Made by a program: the position numbers and the translations under genes. A stretch of DNA of 43,691 nt from contig CALLII010000100.1 in assembly GCA_938009745.1 (NCBI GenBank), positions 1 through 43,691 of the forward strand. The letters run 5' to 3'. Position 1 is the first letter of the stretch; each line of letters opens with the position of its first letter. The notes beneath the pieces were generated by a model, which was not told the DNA's origin, did not search any database, and saw nothing but the letters and a program-made list of their open reading frames with translations. The DNA is from an uncultured Flavobacteriales bacterium. GTDB taxonomy: Bacteria; Bacteroidota; Bacteroidia; Flavobacteriales_D; CAJJDF01. Below, piece after piece: positions 1 through 8,054 of the stretch.

Positions 1-17
1 AAATTCTGCAAACCCGA

Positions 18-58
18 ACCCTGAGGGTTTTGAGCTTGCTCAAAATGTCTCGAAGGGT
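18..58. repeat. Palindromic (REP-like) hairpin element
   Basis: An inner perfect hairpin is formed by TTTTGAGC (28-35), a 2-base loop and GCTCAAAA (38-45). It lies inside outer arms ACCCTGAG (18-25) and CTC-GA-AGGGT (49-58) that pair except for a 2-base bulge. The overall look (ACCCTGAG...TCGAAGGGTGAC) resembles short dispersed palindromic repeats common in Bacteroidota intergenic DNA. Only one copy is in the window, so the dispersed nature is inferred. Confidence 0.5.
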
Positions 59-130
59 GACTTAATCCACAAGCCTAAAAAATTATACATTAACCATTAT
101 CAATTATCAATTGATTCCTATCTTTATCCC

Positions 131-910
131 ATGAACATAAAAAAACACATCCCAAATTTTATTACTATCCTTAATTTGGTCTGTGGTGTTTTTGCTATTT
201 TGTTTTTCTCAGAATCATTATCTGTTAAAGGTAATGGAGGTTGTACCGGAGATAGTCCATCACAACTAATTACAATTGGAGTAACATTAATACTTATTGC
301 TACTGTATTAGATTTTCTTGATGGGTTCGCAGCAAGATTATTAAAAGTCCAATCTGAAATTGGTGCACAATTAGATTCTCTTGCAGACATGGTTACCTTT
401 GGTGTTGCGCCCGGAGTATTATTCTTAGCTTTTACTAATACAATAAATTTGAGTTTTAATTTAAAAGCTTTAGGATTAATATTCATAATAATCCCTGTTT
501 TTTCTGCATTACGTTTAGCAAAGTTTAATGTAGATACAGAACAAACTAATTACTTTAAGGGTCTTGCAACTCCAGCCAATGCGATTTTCTGGATTGGAAT
601 ATTTTTCTTTACGGAAACAATAAAAAATACTGGATTTATTTCTAATAATGTATATTATTTCCTGCTAATATTTCTGGCTATTGCTATGTCATTACTTATG
701 ACTTCCAACCTTCGTATGTTTTCCCTAAAACTTAAGAATCTTAAATTCGAAGGAGATAACATTTACAGAGTAATCTTGATACTAGGAGCTGTGATTTTAA
801 CAATTACCTTTGGGTTGTTTACAAATATATTGGCTTCAATTCCATTTATTATTCTATTGTATATACTTTTGTCTATACATTATCATTACACCACCAGAAA
901 AACAATTTAA
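131..910 (+). CDS. pssA: CDP-diacylglycerol--serine O-phosphatidyltransferase
   Basis: This integral inner-membrane enzyme of 259 residues transfers serine onto CDP-diacylglycerol to make phosphatidylserine, the precursor of phosphatidylethanolamine. The CDP-alcohol phosphotransferase signature D-G-x2-A-R-x8-G-x3-D-x3-D is complete (DGFAAR followed by GAQLDSLAD, around residues 65-87). About seven to eight hydrophobic helices fill the rest, and the length is normal for the family. It starts at the ATG at 131, directly after a stretch without coding sequence. purS begins two bases after the stop, so the two are almost certainly co-transcribed although their pathways are unrelated. The signature makes the family certain; serine as acceptor is inferred from length and the usual Bacteroidota gene set. 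Confidence 0.93.
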   Translation: MNIKKHIPNFITILNLVCGVFAILFFSESLSVKGNGGCTGDSPSQLITIGVTLILIATVLDFLDGFAARLLKVQSEIGAQLDSLADMVTFGVAPGVLFLAFTNTINLSFNLKALGLIFIIIPVFSALRLAKFNVDTEQTNYFKGLATPANAIFWIGIFFFTETIKNTGFISNNVYYFLLIFLAIAMSLLMTSNLRMFSLKLKNLKFEGDNIYRVILILGAVILTITFGLFTNILASIPFIILLYILLSIHYHYTTRKTI

Positions 911-912
911 AC

Positions 913-1164
913 ATGATTTTTAAAGCAGAAATAGACATTATGCCAATCGAGGCAATATTAGATCCTCAGGGGAAAGCAGTAACTCAAAGCATGGGGAACT
1001 TGGGATTAAACGAAATCTCTAACGTACGTATCGGAAAACACATTACTCTTAAGGTAGAAGCTAATGATGAAACAACAGCTAAAGAAAAAGTAGATACAGC
1101 TTGTAAAAAACTATTGTGCAACCTAATTATGGAAACTTATACTTTTACTCTAGTTCAAGCATAA
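913..1164 (+). CDS. purS: Phosphoribosylformylglycinamidine synthase subunit PurS
   Basis: This small 83-residue protein is the PurS subunit that bridges PurL and PurQ in the split FGAM synthase of de novo purine synthesis. The N-terminus has the family pattern KAEIDIMPIEAILDPQGKAV and is followed by the conserved G-L-N-E-I-S-N-V-R-I-G-K strand. The start at 913 is chosen over the internal ATG because homologues begin with this first strand. It lies two bases after pssA and is followed by a strong hairpin terminator. purL and purQ are not in the window. Confidence 0.92.
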   Translation: MIFKAEIDIMPIEAILDPQGKAVTQSMGNLGLNEISNVRIGKHITLKVEANDETTAKEKVDTACKKLLCNLIMETYTFTLVQA

Positions 1165-1186
1165 TACATTTATAAAATAAAGAGCA

Positions 1187-1224
1187 AAAAAAAAACATCT
1201 ATCAAATTGATAGATGTTTTTTTT
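1187..1224. terminator. Bidirectional terminator between purS and a DUF1573 gene
   Basis: A perfect 10-bp stem (ACATCTATCA 1195-1204, TGATAGATGT 1208-1217) with a 3-base loop is flanked by an A-run on the left and a T-run on the right. It can therefore stop transcripts from both convergent genes. Confidence 0.85.
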
Positions 1225-1241
1225 ATGTATTTAAGTTAAAA

Positions 1242-1700
1242 TTATGGTTTCATCATAGGACTCTTCTGTTGTAAAACTGGAGCACCATCTTCGGCAGCCG
1301 GTTTTAAAACTTCTCCTTTAATTCTTACAGTTTTAGTTGCACCATCAGTAGAATTAGAAGTGATTGTAACTGTTTTGTTTATCAATCCTACTCTATTGGT
1401 AGCGTAAGTTACTTTCATCTGCGCAGTATCACCAGGAGCAATTGCTTCCCTTGGCCAATCTGGCACAGTACATCCACAACTTCCTTTCGCATTAGAAATA
1501 ACTAATGGTTCAGTCCCTGTGTTAACGATAGTAAAGTAACAACTTCCATCTGCATCTTTTTTAATTTTACCGTAATCATGAACTTCTTTATCTACTGATA
1601 ATTGAGGTCCTGTTACGAACGGAGTTCCTTGAGCAAATGAATTTGCAGCAAATCCGATTAAAAGACTTAAAATTCCTAAGGATAAAATTAACTTTTTCAT
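1242..1700 (-). CDS. Secreted DUF1573 protein (paralogue A)
   Basis: A 152-residue exported protein with an N-terminal signal peptide ending near AANSFAQG, followed by one DUF1573 domain, an Ig/ASH-like beta sandwich common in Bacteroidota. The diagnostic stretch FTIVNTGTEPLVISNAKGSCGCT contains the conserved CGC, and the domain ends with a T-x-T-I-T-S-N-S strand and VRIKGEV. The last ~20 residues are a short Pro/Ala/Gln-rich tail. It lies 27 bases downstream of a close paralogue on the same strand and is probably co-transcribed with it. Molecular function is unknown; a periplasmic or surface role is inferred from the signal peptide. Confidence 0.87.
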   Translation of the reverse strand: MKKLILSLGILSLLIGFAANSFAQGTPFVTGPQLSVDKEVHDYGKIKKDADGSCYFTIVNTGTEPLVISNAKGSCGCTVPDWPREAIAPGDTAQMKVTYATNRVGLINKTVTITSNSTDGATKTVRIKGEVLKPAAEDGAPVLQQKSPMMKP

Positions 1701-1727
1701 TGTTTTAATAATTAACGGTTATTCGTA

Positions 1728-2174
1728 TTAGTTTGCTGGTGTAGCTGGTACTGCTTTAGCTTTTACAGTTCCTTTAATTCTTACAACTTTAGTTGGAGTG
1801 TTTCCAGCATTAGAAGTAATTGTAACTGATTTATTAATTGCACCAGTTCTTTTTGTGTCATAAGTTACTTTCATTTCAGCAGATGCACCTGGAGCGATTG
1901 CTTCTCTTGGCCAATCTGGCACAGTACATCCACAACTTCCTTTTGCTCTTGAGATAATCAATGGCTCAGTCCCTGTGTTTGTAATTGTAAACACACAAGT
2001 TCCATTTGCTCCGTTTTCGATAGTTCCATAATCGTGAACTTCTTTATCTATTGAGATTGTTGCTCCAGATACTGGTGCTTCAGTTGCATTAGATGCAGGT
2101 ACTGGTTTTCCTTGTGCAGTTACAGCAAATGTTGCTGCTAAAAATAAACTAACTGTTAATACTAAATTCTTCAT
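1728..2174 (-). CDS. Secreted DUF1573 protein (paralogue B)
   Basis: A 148-residue exported protein with signal peptide (cleavage expected near AVTAQG) and a single DUF1573 domain. It shares with its downstream neighbour the unbroken block SCGCTVPDWPREAIAPG and most of the surrounding strands, so the pair is a tandem duplication. The N-terminal linker and the C-terminal Ala/Pro tail are the diverged parts. It is the first gene of the pair, and a TAnnTTTG-type -7 box lies about 50 bases upstream. Function unknown. Confidence 0.87.
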   Translation of the reverse strand: MKNLVLTVSLFLAATFAVTAQGKPVPASNATEAPVSGATISIDKEVHDYGTIENGANGTCVFTITNTGTEPLIISRAKGSCGCTVPDWPREAIAPGASAEMKVTYDTKRTGAINKSVTITSNAGNTPTKVVRIKGTVKAKAVPATPAN

Positions 2175-2225
2175 GTTTTTTTGTTTTATGTTTTATTATA
2201 ATTTGTTTTATTCCAATAATCATTC

Positions 2226-2233
2226 CAAAAGTA
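2226..2233 (-). promoter_or_regulatory. Candidate -7 promoter box for the DUF1573 pair
   Basis: On the minus strand this reads TACTTTTG, matching the Bacteroidota -7 consensus TAnnTTTG, about 50 bases before the ATG at 2174. No clear TTG -33 element is seen at the expected distance. The rest of the 2175-2373 gap is AT-rich with no other recognised element. Confidence 0.4.
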
Positions 2234-2373
2234 ATTTATTTCTTTTTTCCTGTTAATATCTTTAACATCCGATTAACAAGATTAAGCTAAAATGCTTTTA
2301 TTCTAGATATTTATATCTTAAATATAGCAAAGAAGTTGCCTTAAACTTAACTTGTTAACACAACTATAACAGA

Positions 2374-2967
2374 CTACTTTTTAAGTGTTACTTTTCTTCT
2401 TTTAATTTCACTTTTCAAAAAATCTTTAAGCTTTTTGCTCTCATTGATTTCTAGTTGAATTCCAAAAATAACCTCTTTGGCATTATATTCAAAATTTAAG
2501 GCCTCATTCCCAATATCCCAAAAAGAACTTTGCATAACCCAAGAAAATGATCTACTGGATTTTTCTAATAGTTCAATCTCACCCATGTTAGAGTAAAGAT
2601 AAGCTTTTGCTTTTCCATATTTACCAAATGCCCTTTTAATAATGAGAGAATCTTTATCAATTTTAAAATATTCTACTCCTTTTTTACGCCATAAATATAT
2701 TTTAATAATGCGATATAAATAGTAAGCCCAAAAAACCATAAAAATTAATAAAAATAATTTTTGTTGTCCTTTAGCTTTCGCATCTACTAAATCTAGCTCA
2801 TATTTTCCGGAAATAAATAGGAATAAAATCAATACTCCAATGGCTATCCACATAAGCATCCAGCCAAATAATAAGCTCTCTTTCCATTTATCAACTTTAG
2901 AGGAAACTAAAATTGTAGTATACTGTTCGTGTCTATGATAAGAAATTCTTTCGGAAATATATTTCAT
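2374..2967 (-). CDS. Unknown membrane protein with two helices
   Basis: A 197-residue protein that I do not recognise. It has a short N-terminal cytoplasmic segment, two strongly hydrophobic helices (about residues 30-53 and 68-90), and a C-terminal part of roughly 100 residues with alternating beta-type hydrophobicity (EYFKIDKDSLIIKRAFGKYG onward). The tail is very basic (KSEIKRRKVTLKK). Two helices followed by a beta domain recall the PH-like domain membrane proteins of the YcxB/YdbT type, but this is only a topological resemblance. It is divergent from the secreted-protein gene at 3066. Confidence 0.6.
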   Translation of the reverse strand: MKYISERISYHRHEQYTTILVSSKVDKWKESLLFGWMLMWIAIGVLILFLFISGKYELDLVDAKAKGQQKLFLLIFMVFWAYYLYRIIKIYLWRKKGVEYFKIDKDSLIIKRAFGKYGKAKAYLYSNMGEIELLEKSSRSFSWVMQSSFWDIGNEALNFEYNAKEVIFGIQLEINESKKLKDFLKSEIKRRKVTLKK

Positions 2968-2973
2968 TTGTTA

Positions 2974-2981
2974 TATATTTG
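2974..2981 (+). promoter_or_regulatory. Candidate -7 promoter box for the gene at 3066
   Basis: TATATTTG matches TAnnTTTG exactly, about 85 bases before the chosen ATG at 3066. A clear -33 TTG is not seen. Confidence 0.4.
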
Positions 2982-3065
2982 TTATAATGAATTCAGAAAT
3001 TGAGTATTAAGCGTTTTGGCATTATAATTGAATTCTGTGACAATATTACTATTAAAAACATTAAA

Positions 3066-3968
3066 ATGAAAAAGACATTATTACTATTAGGAATTGGATT
3101 ATTCCTTACTACTATCGGGTTTACCCAAGATGATGGAGGAAAAGGAGACAAATTAGTTGAAAAACTTCGTGTAATGTACGGAGAAGAAAAATACCAAGAT
3201 TGTGCACATGATGCAATTAAGTATGCATCTATGACAAAACATAAAAACAATGCTGAGCTTTATATTTATGCTTCAATGGCTTGTTTAAGAATATCTCAAT
3301 ATAACGAAGGAGTAGAAGAATTTAAAAAATCTTATTCTGATGCTTTAACTTATGCTGGTAAATACAGAAAAAAAGACCCAGCAGGTTTATACTACCCTGA
3401 GTATTTAACTCATTTTGAAGAGTTGAAAAAAATTGTAGCAGAAGAGGTTGAAAACTATATGCTAGAAGAAAGAAAAGCTAAAGTTTACAAAACAGCTAAA
3501 AAGTCTTTAGGATTGGTAGGAAAAATAAACAAGATGGACCCGGAAGACAAGGGAGCTCTTTTAATGACTGCTGTATTAGAGATGCACGTTAAGAATACAA
3601 TTGAAGGTAAAGCTATGCTTAAATTAATTATTCCTGAAATTAAAAACATTGTAGCTACTGCTGATGATTATGTTGAGCCAGAACCATTGGACCCTAAAGC
3701 AGCTGCTAAGAAAAAAGCTAAGATTGAAGATGTTTTTGGTGGAGTTATGAATCCTATTAAGCCGTTTGATGAAATGACTGAAATGGAGCAAGTATTTTTA
3801 AGATTAGCATTAATTGAGTATACTGAATACTTATATCAAAAAAAGAAATTTGATGAAGCTAAAGATATAATTGAAATTGGAAAGCCTTTTTTCTACAAAG
3901 AAAATGATGATTACTTAAGAAAATATACTGTTGCATACAAAGCAATGTATGACAAAGTGAATAAATAA
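3066..3968 (+). CDS. Secreted protein of unknown function, possibly TPR-like
   Basis: A 300-residue exported protein with a clear signal peptide (MKKTLLLLGIGLFLTTIGFTQ). The frame is open further upstream from a TTG at 3000, but the ATG at 3066 places the signal peptide at the N-terminus and is preferred. The mature part is helical and rich in Lys, Glu, Ala and Tyr, with repeated patterns such as AELYIYASMACLRISQYNEGVEEFKKSY that suggest degenerate TPR-like helical hairpins. A charged hinge (EPLDPKAAAKKKAKIEDVFGG) lies near residue 225. Function is not recognised. It is followed by a strong bidirectional terminator. Confidence 0.75.
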   Translation: MKKTLLLLGIGLFLTTIGFTQDDGGKGDKLVEKLRVMYGEEKYQDCAHDAIKYASMTKHKNNAELYIYASMACLRISQYNEGVEEFKKSYSDALTYAGKYRKKDPAGLYYPEYLTHFEELKKIVAEEVENYMLEERKAKVYKTAKKSLGLVGKINKMDPEDKGALLMTAVLEMHVKNTIEGKAMLKLIIPEIKNIVATADDYVEPEPLDPKAAAKKKAKIEDVFGGVMNPIKPFDEMTEMEQVFLRLALIEYTEYLYQKKKFDEAKDIIEIGKPFFYKENDDYLRKYTVAYKAMYDKVNK

Positions 3969-3985
3969 TAGTATTAGATATTACT

Positions 3986-4020
3986 AAAAAACTCCTAGCC
4001 AAAGCTAGGAGTTTTTTTTT
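3986..4020. terminator. Bidirectional terminator
   Basis: A 9-bp perfect stem (ACTCCTAGC 3991-3999, GCTAGGAGT 4004-4012) is preceded by five A and followed by a run of T. It sits between the convergent genes ending at 3968 and 4026. Confidence 0.87.
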
Positions 4021-4025
4021 ATGCC

Positions 4026-4595
4026 TTATTTTTCTTGCTCTTTTTGTTGAGACTTAATAGCTTCTGTTTTTGCAACTCCTACTGGATTGTATAGCTTATA
4101 GGATGAAAAGTCACTAGGAGCTGTTAAACTAGTTCCTCTAAGTGCTATTCCAGGAGTAACTATGTACACAGTGCTATCTGAGTTGATAGTACTGTCCTTC
4201 AAATAGATTTCATTAGATAGTAATGTTTCATTCTTTTGATTAGTAATTCGAACATTATCTCTAAACACAAGCTCTTCGTTATTTCCTTTTGTAAAAGCGT
4301 AACCACATGTAAGGTTAGTTACCAATTTGCCTTGTTTGTTATAGAACTGAGCGTCTACACCTTCAGGGAACTCAGTATACACGGTATCGTTAGTGTATTT
4401 ATGGATTAAAGGAGCTTTAAGTACTCTCTTTACTATTCCTGAGTCAGAGTAGGTAAGTATTACATCTTTAGAAACTTCATCAGGAACAGACTCTTGAGTA
4501 ACTGATTCCATTTGAGCTAAATCACTTCCTTGGCAACTATACACCATGGTTAATAAGCTAATTATTACTACATAAATAATGGATGTATGATTCAT
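4026..4595 (-). CDS. lptC: LptC-like lipoprotein (LPS export, periplasmic)
   Basis: A 189-residue lipoprotein: N-terminal hydrophobic segment and a Cys in the lipobox position (LTMVYSC). The body reads as a run of short beta strands with LptC/OstA-like features, such as APLIHKYTNDTVYTEFPEGVDAQF, then GKLVTNLTC, FRDNVRITNQKNETLLSNEI and LRGTSLTAPSDFSSYKLYNPVG. LptC carries LPS from LptBFG towards the periplasmic bridge LptA. In many Bacteroidota this gene lies downstream of coaX, an outer-membrane protein and a TPR protein, the same order as here (minus strand, 8048 to 4026). Here a terminator at 4682-4716 separates it from that operon, so it probably has its own promoter. The CNNM-type membrane gene often found next is absent. 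Confidence 0.75.
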   Translation of the reverse strand: MNHTSIIYVVIISLLTMVYSCQGSDLAQMESVTQESVPDEVSKDVILTYSDSGIVKRVLKAPLIHKYTNDTVYTEFPEGVDAQFYNKQGKLVTNLTCGYAFTKGNNEELVFRDNVRITNQKNETLLSNEIYLKDSTINSDSTVYIVTPGIALRGTSLTAPSDFSSYKLYNPVGVAKTEAIKSQQKEQEK

Positions 4596-4643
4596 TGGAA
4601 CTATTAATTGTGTGGTTAACGCAAATTAATATTTGCTTAGTAT

Positions 4644-4651
4644 CAAAACTA
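4644..4651 (-). promoter_or_regulatory. Candidate -7 promoter box for the lptC-like gene
   Basis: On the minus strand this reads TAGTTTTG (TAnnTTTG), about 49 bases before the start codon and downstream of the preceding terminator, where an independent promoter is needed. Confidence 0.45.
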
Positions 4652-4680
4652 AGGATAATGAATGAACTAAAAGTATAATC

Positions 4681-4716
4681 ATAAAAAAAACCACTTCAAT
4701 TTCTTGAAGTGGTTTT
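4681..4716 (-). terminator. Terminator of the kinase-coaX-OMP-TPR operon
   Basis: A 13-bp stem (AAAACCACTTCAA 4687-4699, TTGAAGTGGTTTT 4704-4716) with loop TTTC is followed, on the minus strand, by a run of T. It lies about 25 bases after the stop of the TPR gene. Confidence 0.8.
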
Positions 4717-4739
4717 AATAAATTAGATATCTTATTAGC

Positions 4740-5993
4740 TTACTTTACTGTTGTAGAATAACCGTTACATGTTTTGTATGCAGAACCTTTAGAAAGTCCT
4801 TGCTCGAACAATTCAGTATCTGATGGAAATCTGGCTCTATATGCTGCCATGTCTTTAGAAGCTTGTGATGCAACACTTGGATCAACACTTTTGGCCTTAG
4901 CAGCCATGTCATATGCAGCCCAGTTAATTGCTTTATCCTCAAATGCTGATGTCCCACATGCAGATCTTGCAATATTAGAAGCTTTGATAAGGTAAGCATC
5001 TCCATTATTAGGATTTATAGCTAATACTTTGTCAGCATAGTTTCCTGCTTTACTTCTTTGTCCTGAGTTCATCATTGCCTTTGCAGCATTGATTAAAAGC
5101 TGTTCTTTTTCTGAAGCGTCTTGAGTTAATTCAATCGCCTTGTCATAGTATTCAACAGCTTTGTTGTAATCTTTTTTGTTGATGTAAGTTTGAGCAATAT
5201 TTCCAAAAGCTTCAGATGAAGGGTTTTTCTCAGCTTCAATTATAGTAAGAGTTTCATATACATCATTATCAGTACATCCTCTCTTGTTCAAAGTATTTAA
5301 TACTTTACTTCTAGTATTATCATCAGTTTTAGCTTCTTCAAACTTCTTTTCGATTACAGGTAATAATTTATCACATGTAAGGCAAGGCCCTAAAAATTTA
5401 TCAATTCCTCCTTGTGCTATTTCGTAACCATTAGCACCTCCGTTAAACTCTATAACTTCTGATAATCTGTCATATTCTTCAACTAATACATCACAATCTC
5501 TTTTTGATTTATTCTTAAGTTTTGCAAGTGCTATTGAGTAATAATATATTGTTTCAGCCCCTACTCTATTTGCATTAGAATCTAAAGCTTTGTCAATTAA
5601 GTTAACTCCTTCTTCTAATTTACCTACTTTAATCATGTGAGAACCAAAGTTTTCATTGATTGTAGGATTATCTCCAAATATTTTTATACTTTGCTTATAT
5701 GCCCAACCAATAGAATCTGTTAAAGCTACTTTTCTTTCTGCACTTGCTTTTGCTTTTAATGCATCCATAATGTAAATTCCATTTTCATATAAATTTGCAC
5801 TGTACTCTGGACAAACGTTTACAGCTTGCACCCAAAATCTGTATGCATCTTTGTACATTTCTTGCTTTAAGTAATCACCATAAAGAGAAAGGTATTTTCT
5901 ACATTCATCTGGATTATCACCTAAATTTCCTTTTTGAGCCATTGCTCCAAAAGATAAAATTCCTACTAATATTGATAGTACTATTCGTTTCAT
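4740..5993 (-). CDS. Secreted TPR-repeat protein
   Basis: A 417-residue exported protein with signal peptide (MKRIVLSILVGILSFGAMAQ). The clearest TPR unit is SSEAFGNIAQTYINKKDYNKAVEYYDKAIEL, around residues 260-290, followed by a second helix pair (LLINAAKAMMNSGQRSKAGNYADKVL) and one more (NPNNGDAYLIKASNIARS). Several Cys residues (CPEY, CLTC, GCTDND, ACGTS, TCNGY) are notable in a periplasmic protein and could form disulfides. It is the last gene of the operon, 14 bases after the outer-membrane protein, which suggests a partner in envelope biogenesis. Exact role unknown. Confidence 0.83.
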   Translation of the reverse strand: MKRIVLSILVGILSFGAMAQKGNLGDNPDECRKYLSLYGDYLKQEMYKDAYRFWVQAVNVCPEYSANLYENGIYIMDALKAKASAERKVALTDSIGWAYKQSIKIFGDNPTINENFGSHMIKVGKLEEGVNLIDKALDSNANRVGAETIYYYSIALAKLKNKSKRDCDVLVEEYDRLSEVIEFNGGANGYEIAQGGIDKFLGPCLTCDKLLPVIEKKFEEAKTDDNTRSKVLNTLNKRGCTDNDVYETLTIIEAEKNPSSEAFGNIAQTYINKKDYNKAVEYYDKAIELTQDASEKEQLLINAAKAMMNSGQRSKAGNYADKVLAINPNNGDAYLIKASNIARSACGTSAFEDKAINWAAYDMAAKAKSVDPSVASQASKDMAAYRARFPSDTELFEQGLSKGSAYKTCNGYSTTVK

Positions 5994-6007
5994 TTCTATT
6001 GTTTTTC

Positions 6008-7360
6008 TTAATTAAATTTTCTTTTTACAAACCATCGGTTTTGTGCTTGTGGCATTATGGAAACACCAAAGTAAATATTGGTGAAGTTTTCTTGTATCAA
6101 ACCATCTTCCGTAGTTCCTCTTTTTCCAACTTCAACTCCAATATTAATCATTGATAGTGATTTAAACTGGCCTTTGTTGGATGCACTCTTTCGAATCGGT
6201 ATTCCCAATCCAAAACTCGTGCCAAACTCTTGTATAGCTATGTTATTAAATTGTAAAGGAGAATTTCCATATCTAAAACCAGCTCTGTATTGAATTGTCT
6301 GATAGTATTTTGTAGCTTCAAACGGATTTACCGGAGTATATCTTAAACCTACCGAAAAGTAATTAGAGCTTGCTAAAGAATCCTGTGTACTTGGAATTGT
6401 AAAGTCTTCATTAAAATCTGTCCAATCTTGAGCTTGATACTGGAATGCTAAATCTAAATTTTTATTAAAAGTAACAGAACCACCTAGTGTAAATGACATT
6501 GGTATTCTTACTGTACCTTCGTTATCTTCATTAAAAGTAATAGTATCACGAATTATTTGAACACTATTAAAGTTTGTATATGTAGCGCTAAGCTGATCTC
6601 TAGATGCATTTATATTTCCTCCAGCATTAAAATTAGCTCCTATCGAATAGGAGAAAGACTTTGAAACCCTCTGCTTGTATAAAAGTCCTAAGTCAAAATT
6701 AAATCCATTGTGATTAGTTGATTGTGATATAAGAGAATTAAGTGCCACATTATCTTCAGGGAACTCAACTCTTCGTGATTCTTCAATTCTACCGAACAAG
6801 AAATTAGCATTAAAACCTAGAGATAATGAGATAGAATCTCTATCAATTAATTCGTAACCACCACCTAAATAAACTTTGTTCACACCTCCTTTTCCTTGAA
6901 AAAGGTAAGAAACCTCTCCTACATTTGTAATTGTAGAATTAGATATAATGTCATAACCAGTTGTTGTGTAAGGCATTAATCCTAAAGAAACACCAAGCCT
7001 TTCATTTATTGGAAGTCCTATTGCAATTTTAGTAAATGTTGTTGCTGCCAAACTACCTTCTGAAGTTGCAGATCTCAAATTCAAAATTTCTGTTGAACCA
7101 TCTACTTCAAATATTGGTATATGCTTCATAAACGAAGAATAACTCGCAGGATTAGAAACATTAATCAAATTAAAGTCTGAAAGACCAATTGAAGCTCCTC
7201 CCATAGTATTATATGCCGGAGAATGGCTTCTGTTTATAGTTCCTATTCCTAATCTAGAGTATGGAGAAATTCCTGTTTCTTGAGAAAAAACCTGAAAGCT
7301 AATAGACATAACTACTAACAGAATAGTGTTACGCACGAGTGTTGTAAAGAAGTATTTCAT
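6008..7360 (-). CDS. Outer-membrane beta-barrel protein
   Basis: A 450-residue outer-membrane protein. The signal peptide (hydrophobic core ILLVVMSISF, cleavage near QVFSQ) is followed by GISPYSRLGIGTINRSHSPAYNTMGGASIGL, typical of the FadL/OmpP1-like barrels that flank coaX in Bacteroidota. Amphipathic strands with alternating aromatic residues continue to the end. Its start codon at 7360 lies inside coaX, giving a 32-base overlap; moving the start to the internal Met would delete most of the signal peptide, so the overlap is kept. Substrate is unknown. Confidence 0.83.
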   Translation of the reverse strand: MKYFFTTLVRNTILLVVMSISFQVFSQETGISPYSRLGIGTINRSHSPAYNTMGGASIGLSDFNLINVSNPASYSSFMKHIPIFEVDGSTEILNLRSATSEGSLAATTFTKIAIGLPINERLGVSLGLMPYTTTGYDIISNSTITNVGEVSYLFQGKGGVNKVYLGGGYELIDRDSISLSLGFNANFLFGRIEESRRVEFPEDNVALNSLISQSTNHNGFNFDLGLLYKQRVSKSFSYSIGANFNAGGNINASRDQLSATYTNFNSVQIIRDTITFNEDNEGTVRIPMSFTLGGSVTFNKNLDLAFQYQAQDWTDFNEDFTIPSTQDSLASSNYFSVGLRYTPVNPFEATKYYQTIQYRAGFRYGNSPLQFNNIAIQEFGTSFGLGIPIRKSASNKGQFKSLSMINIGVEVGKRGTTEDGLIQENFTNIYFGVSIMPQAQNRWFVKRKFN

Positions 7361-8048
7361 TTAATCCTATTAGTGTTAAATTTGGTTCTACAAATATGTT
7401 ACTTTTTAATTCCTTATCAAAGAAACTTGCGTCTCCACCAGTCAAAATTACTGTTAAATTTTCATAAACAAGCCTGTATTGATTTATTACACCTTCAATT
7501 TCGGCAACAGTTCCATTTACAACTCCAGACAAAATAGAATTATCTGATGTATTGCCAATAAGTTCGATCCCATTTTTGGGTTCTACCAAAGGAAGTTTTC
7601 CTGTAAAATGCTCCAATGCTTTAAATCGCATTGCTAATCCTGGTGAAATTGCTCCACCAAAATACTCTGCTTTATGAGTAATAGCATCAAATTTAATGCA
7701 TGTCCCTGCGTCTATTACTAATACATTATTTTTAGGAAATAATGAACTAGCTCCAATTACATTAGCCAACCTATCGTCTCCTAAGGTTTTGGGAGTTTTG
7801 TATTTATTATCAATTGGAATTTTAGTTTCGTTAGATAGCTCAATCATTTTTTTAACAGAATAGCTAGCTATCATTTTTTTAACATCATCACCATCTACTA
7901 CTGAGCTAATTATTACATTTTCAAATACATTATTATCCAAAAACGATTCTAAATCGCTCAAATTTCCTTTTCCTTTAACCAACAAAGTTTGCTCTTGAAA
8001 AAGAGCAAACTTTATTAGGGTATTTCCTATGTCAATTATTAAATTCAA
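7329..8048 (-). CDS. coaX: Type III pantothenate kinase
   Basis: This 239-residue cytoplasmic enzyme phosphorylates pantothenate, the first step of coenzyme A synthesis. It shows the ASKHA-fold motifs: the N-terminal phosphate loop IIDIGNT (residues 4-10), TLGDDRLANVIGA (88-100) with the catalytic Asp, VIDAGTCIKFDAI (111-123), GGAISPGL (131-138) and the TGGDA motif near the C-terminus. Length is normal. It starts six bases after the kinase gene upstream and overlaps the outer-membrane gene downstream, so translation is probably coupled. Confidence 0.95.
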   Translation of the reverse strand: MNLIIDIGNTLIKFALFQEQTLLVKGKGNLSDLESFLDNNVFENVIISSVVDGDDVKKMIASYSVKKMIELSNETKIPIDNKYKTPKTLGDDRLANVIGASSLFPKNNVLVIDAGTCIKFDAITHKAEYFGGAISPGLAMRFKALEHFTGKLPLVEPKNGIELIGNTSDNSILSGVVNGTVAEIEGVINQYRLVYENLTVILTGGDASFFDKELKSNIFVEPNLTLIGLNEILLYNTRA

Positions 8049-8054
8049 ATCTTA

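Noticed and set aside
131-486. Open frame on the minus strand across pssA
   Set aside because: pssA has a complete catalytic signature on the plus strand; the antisense frame has no recognisable protein features.
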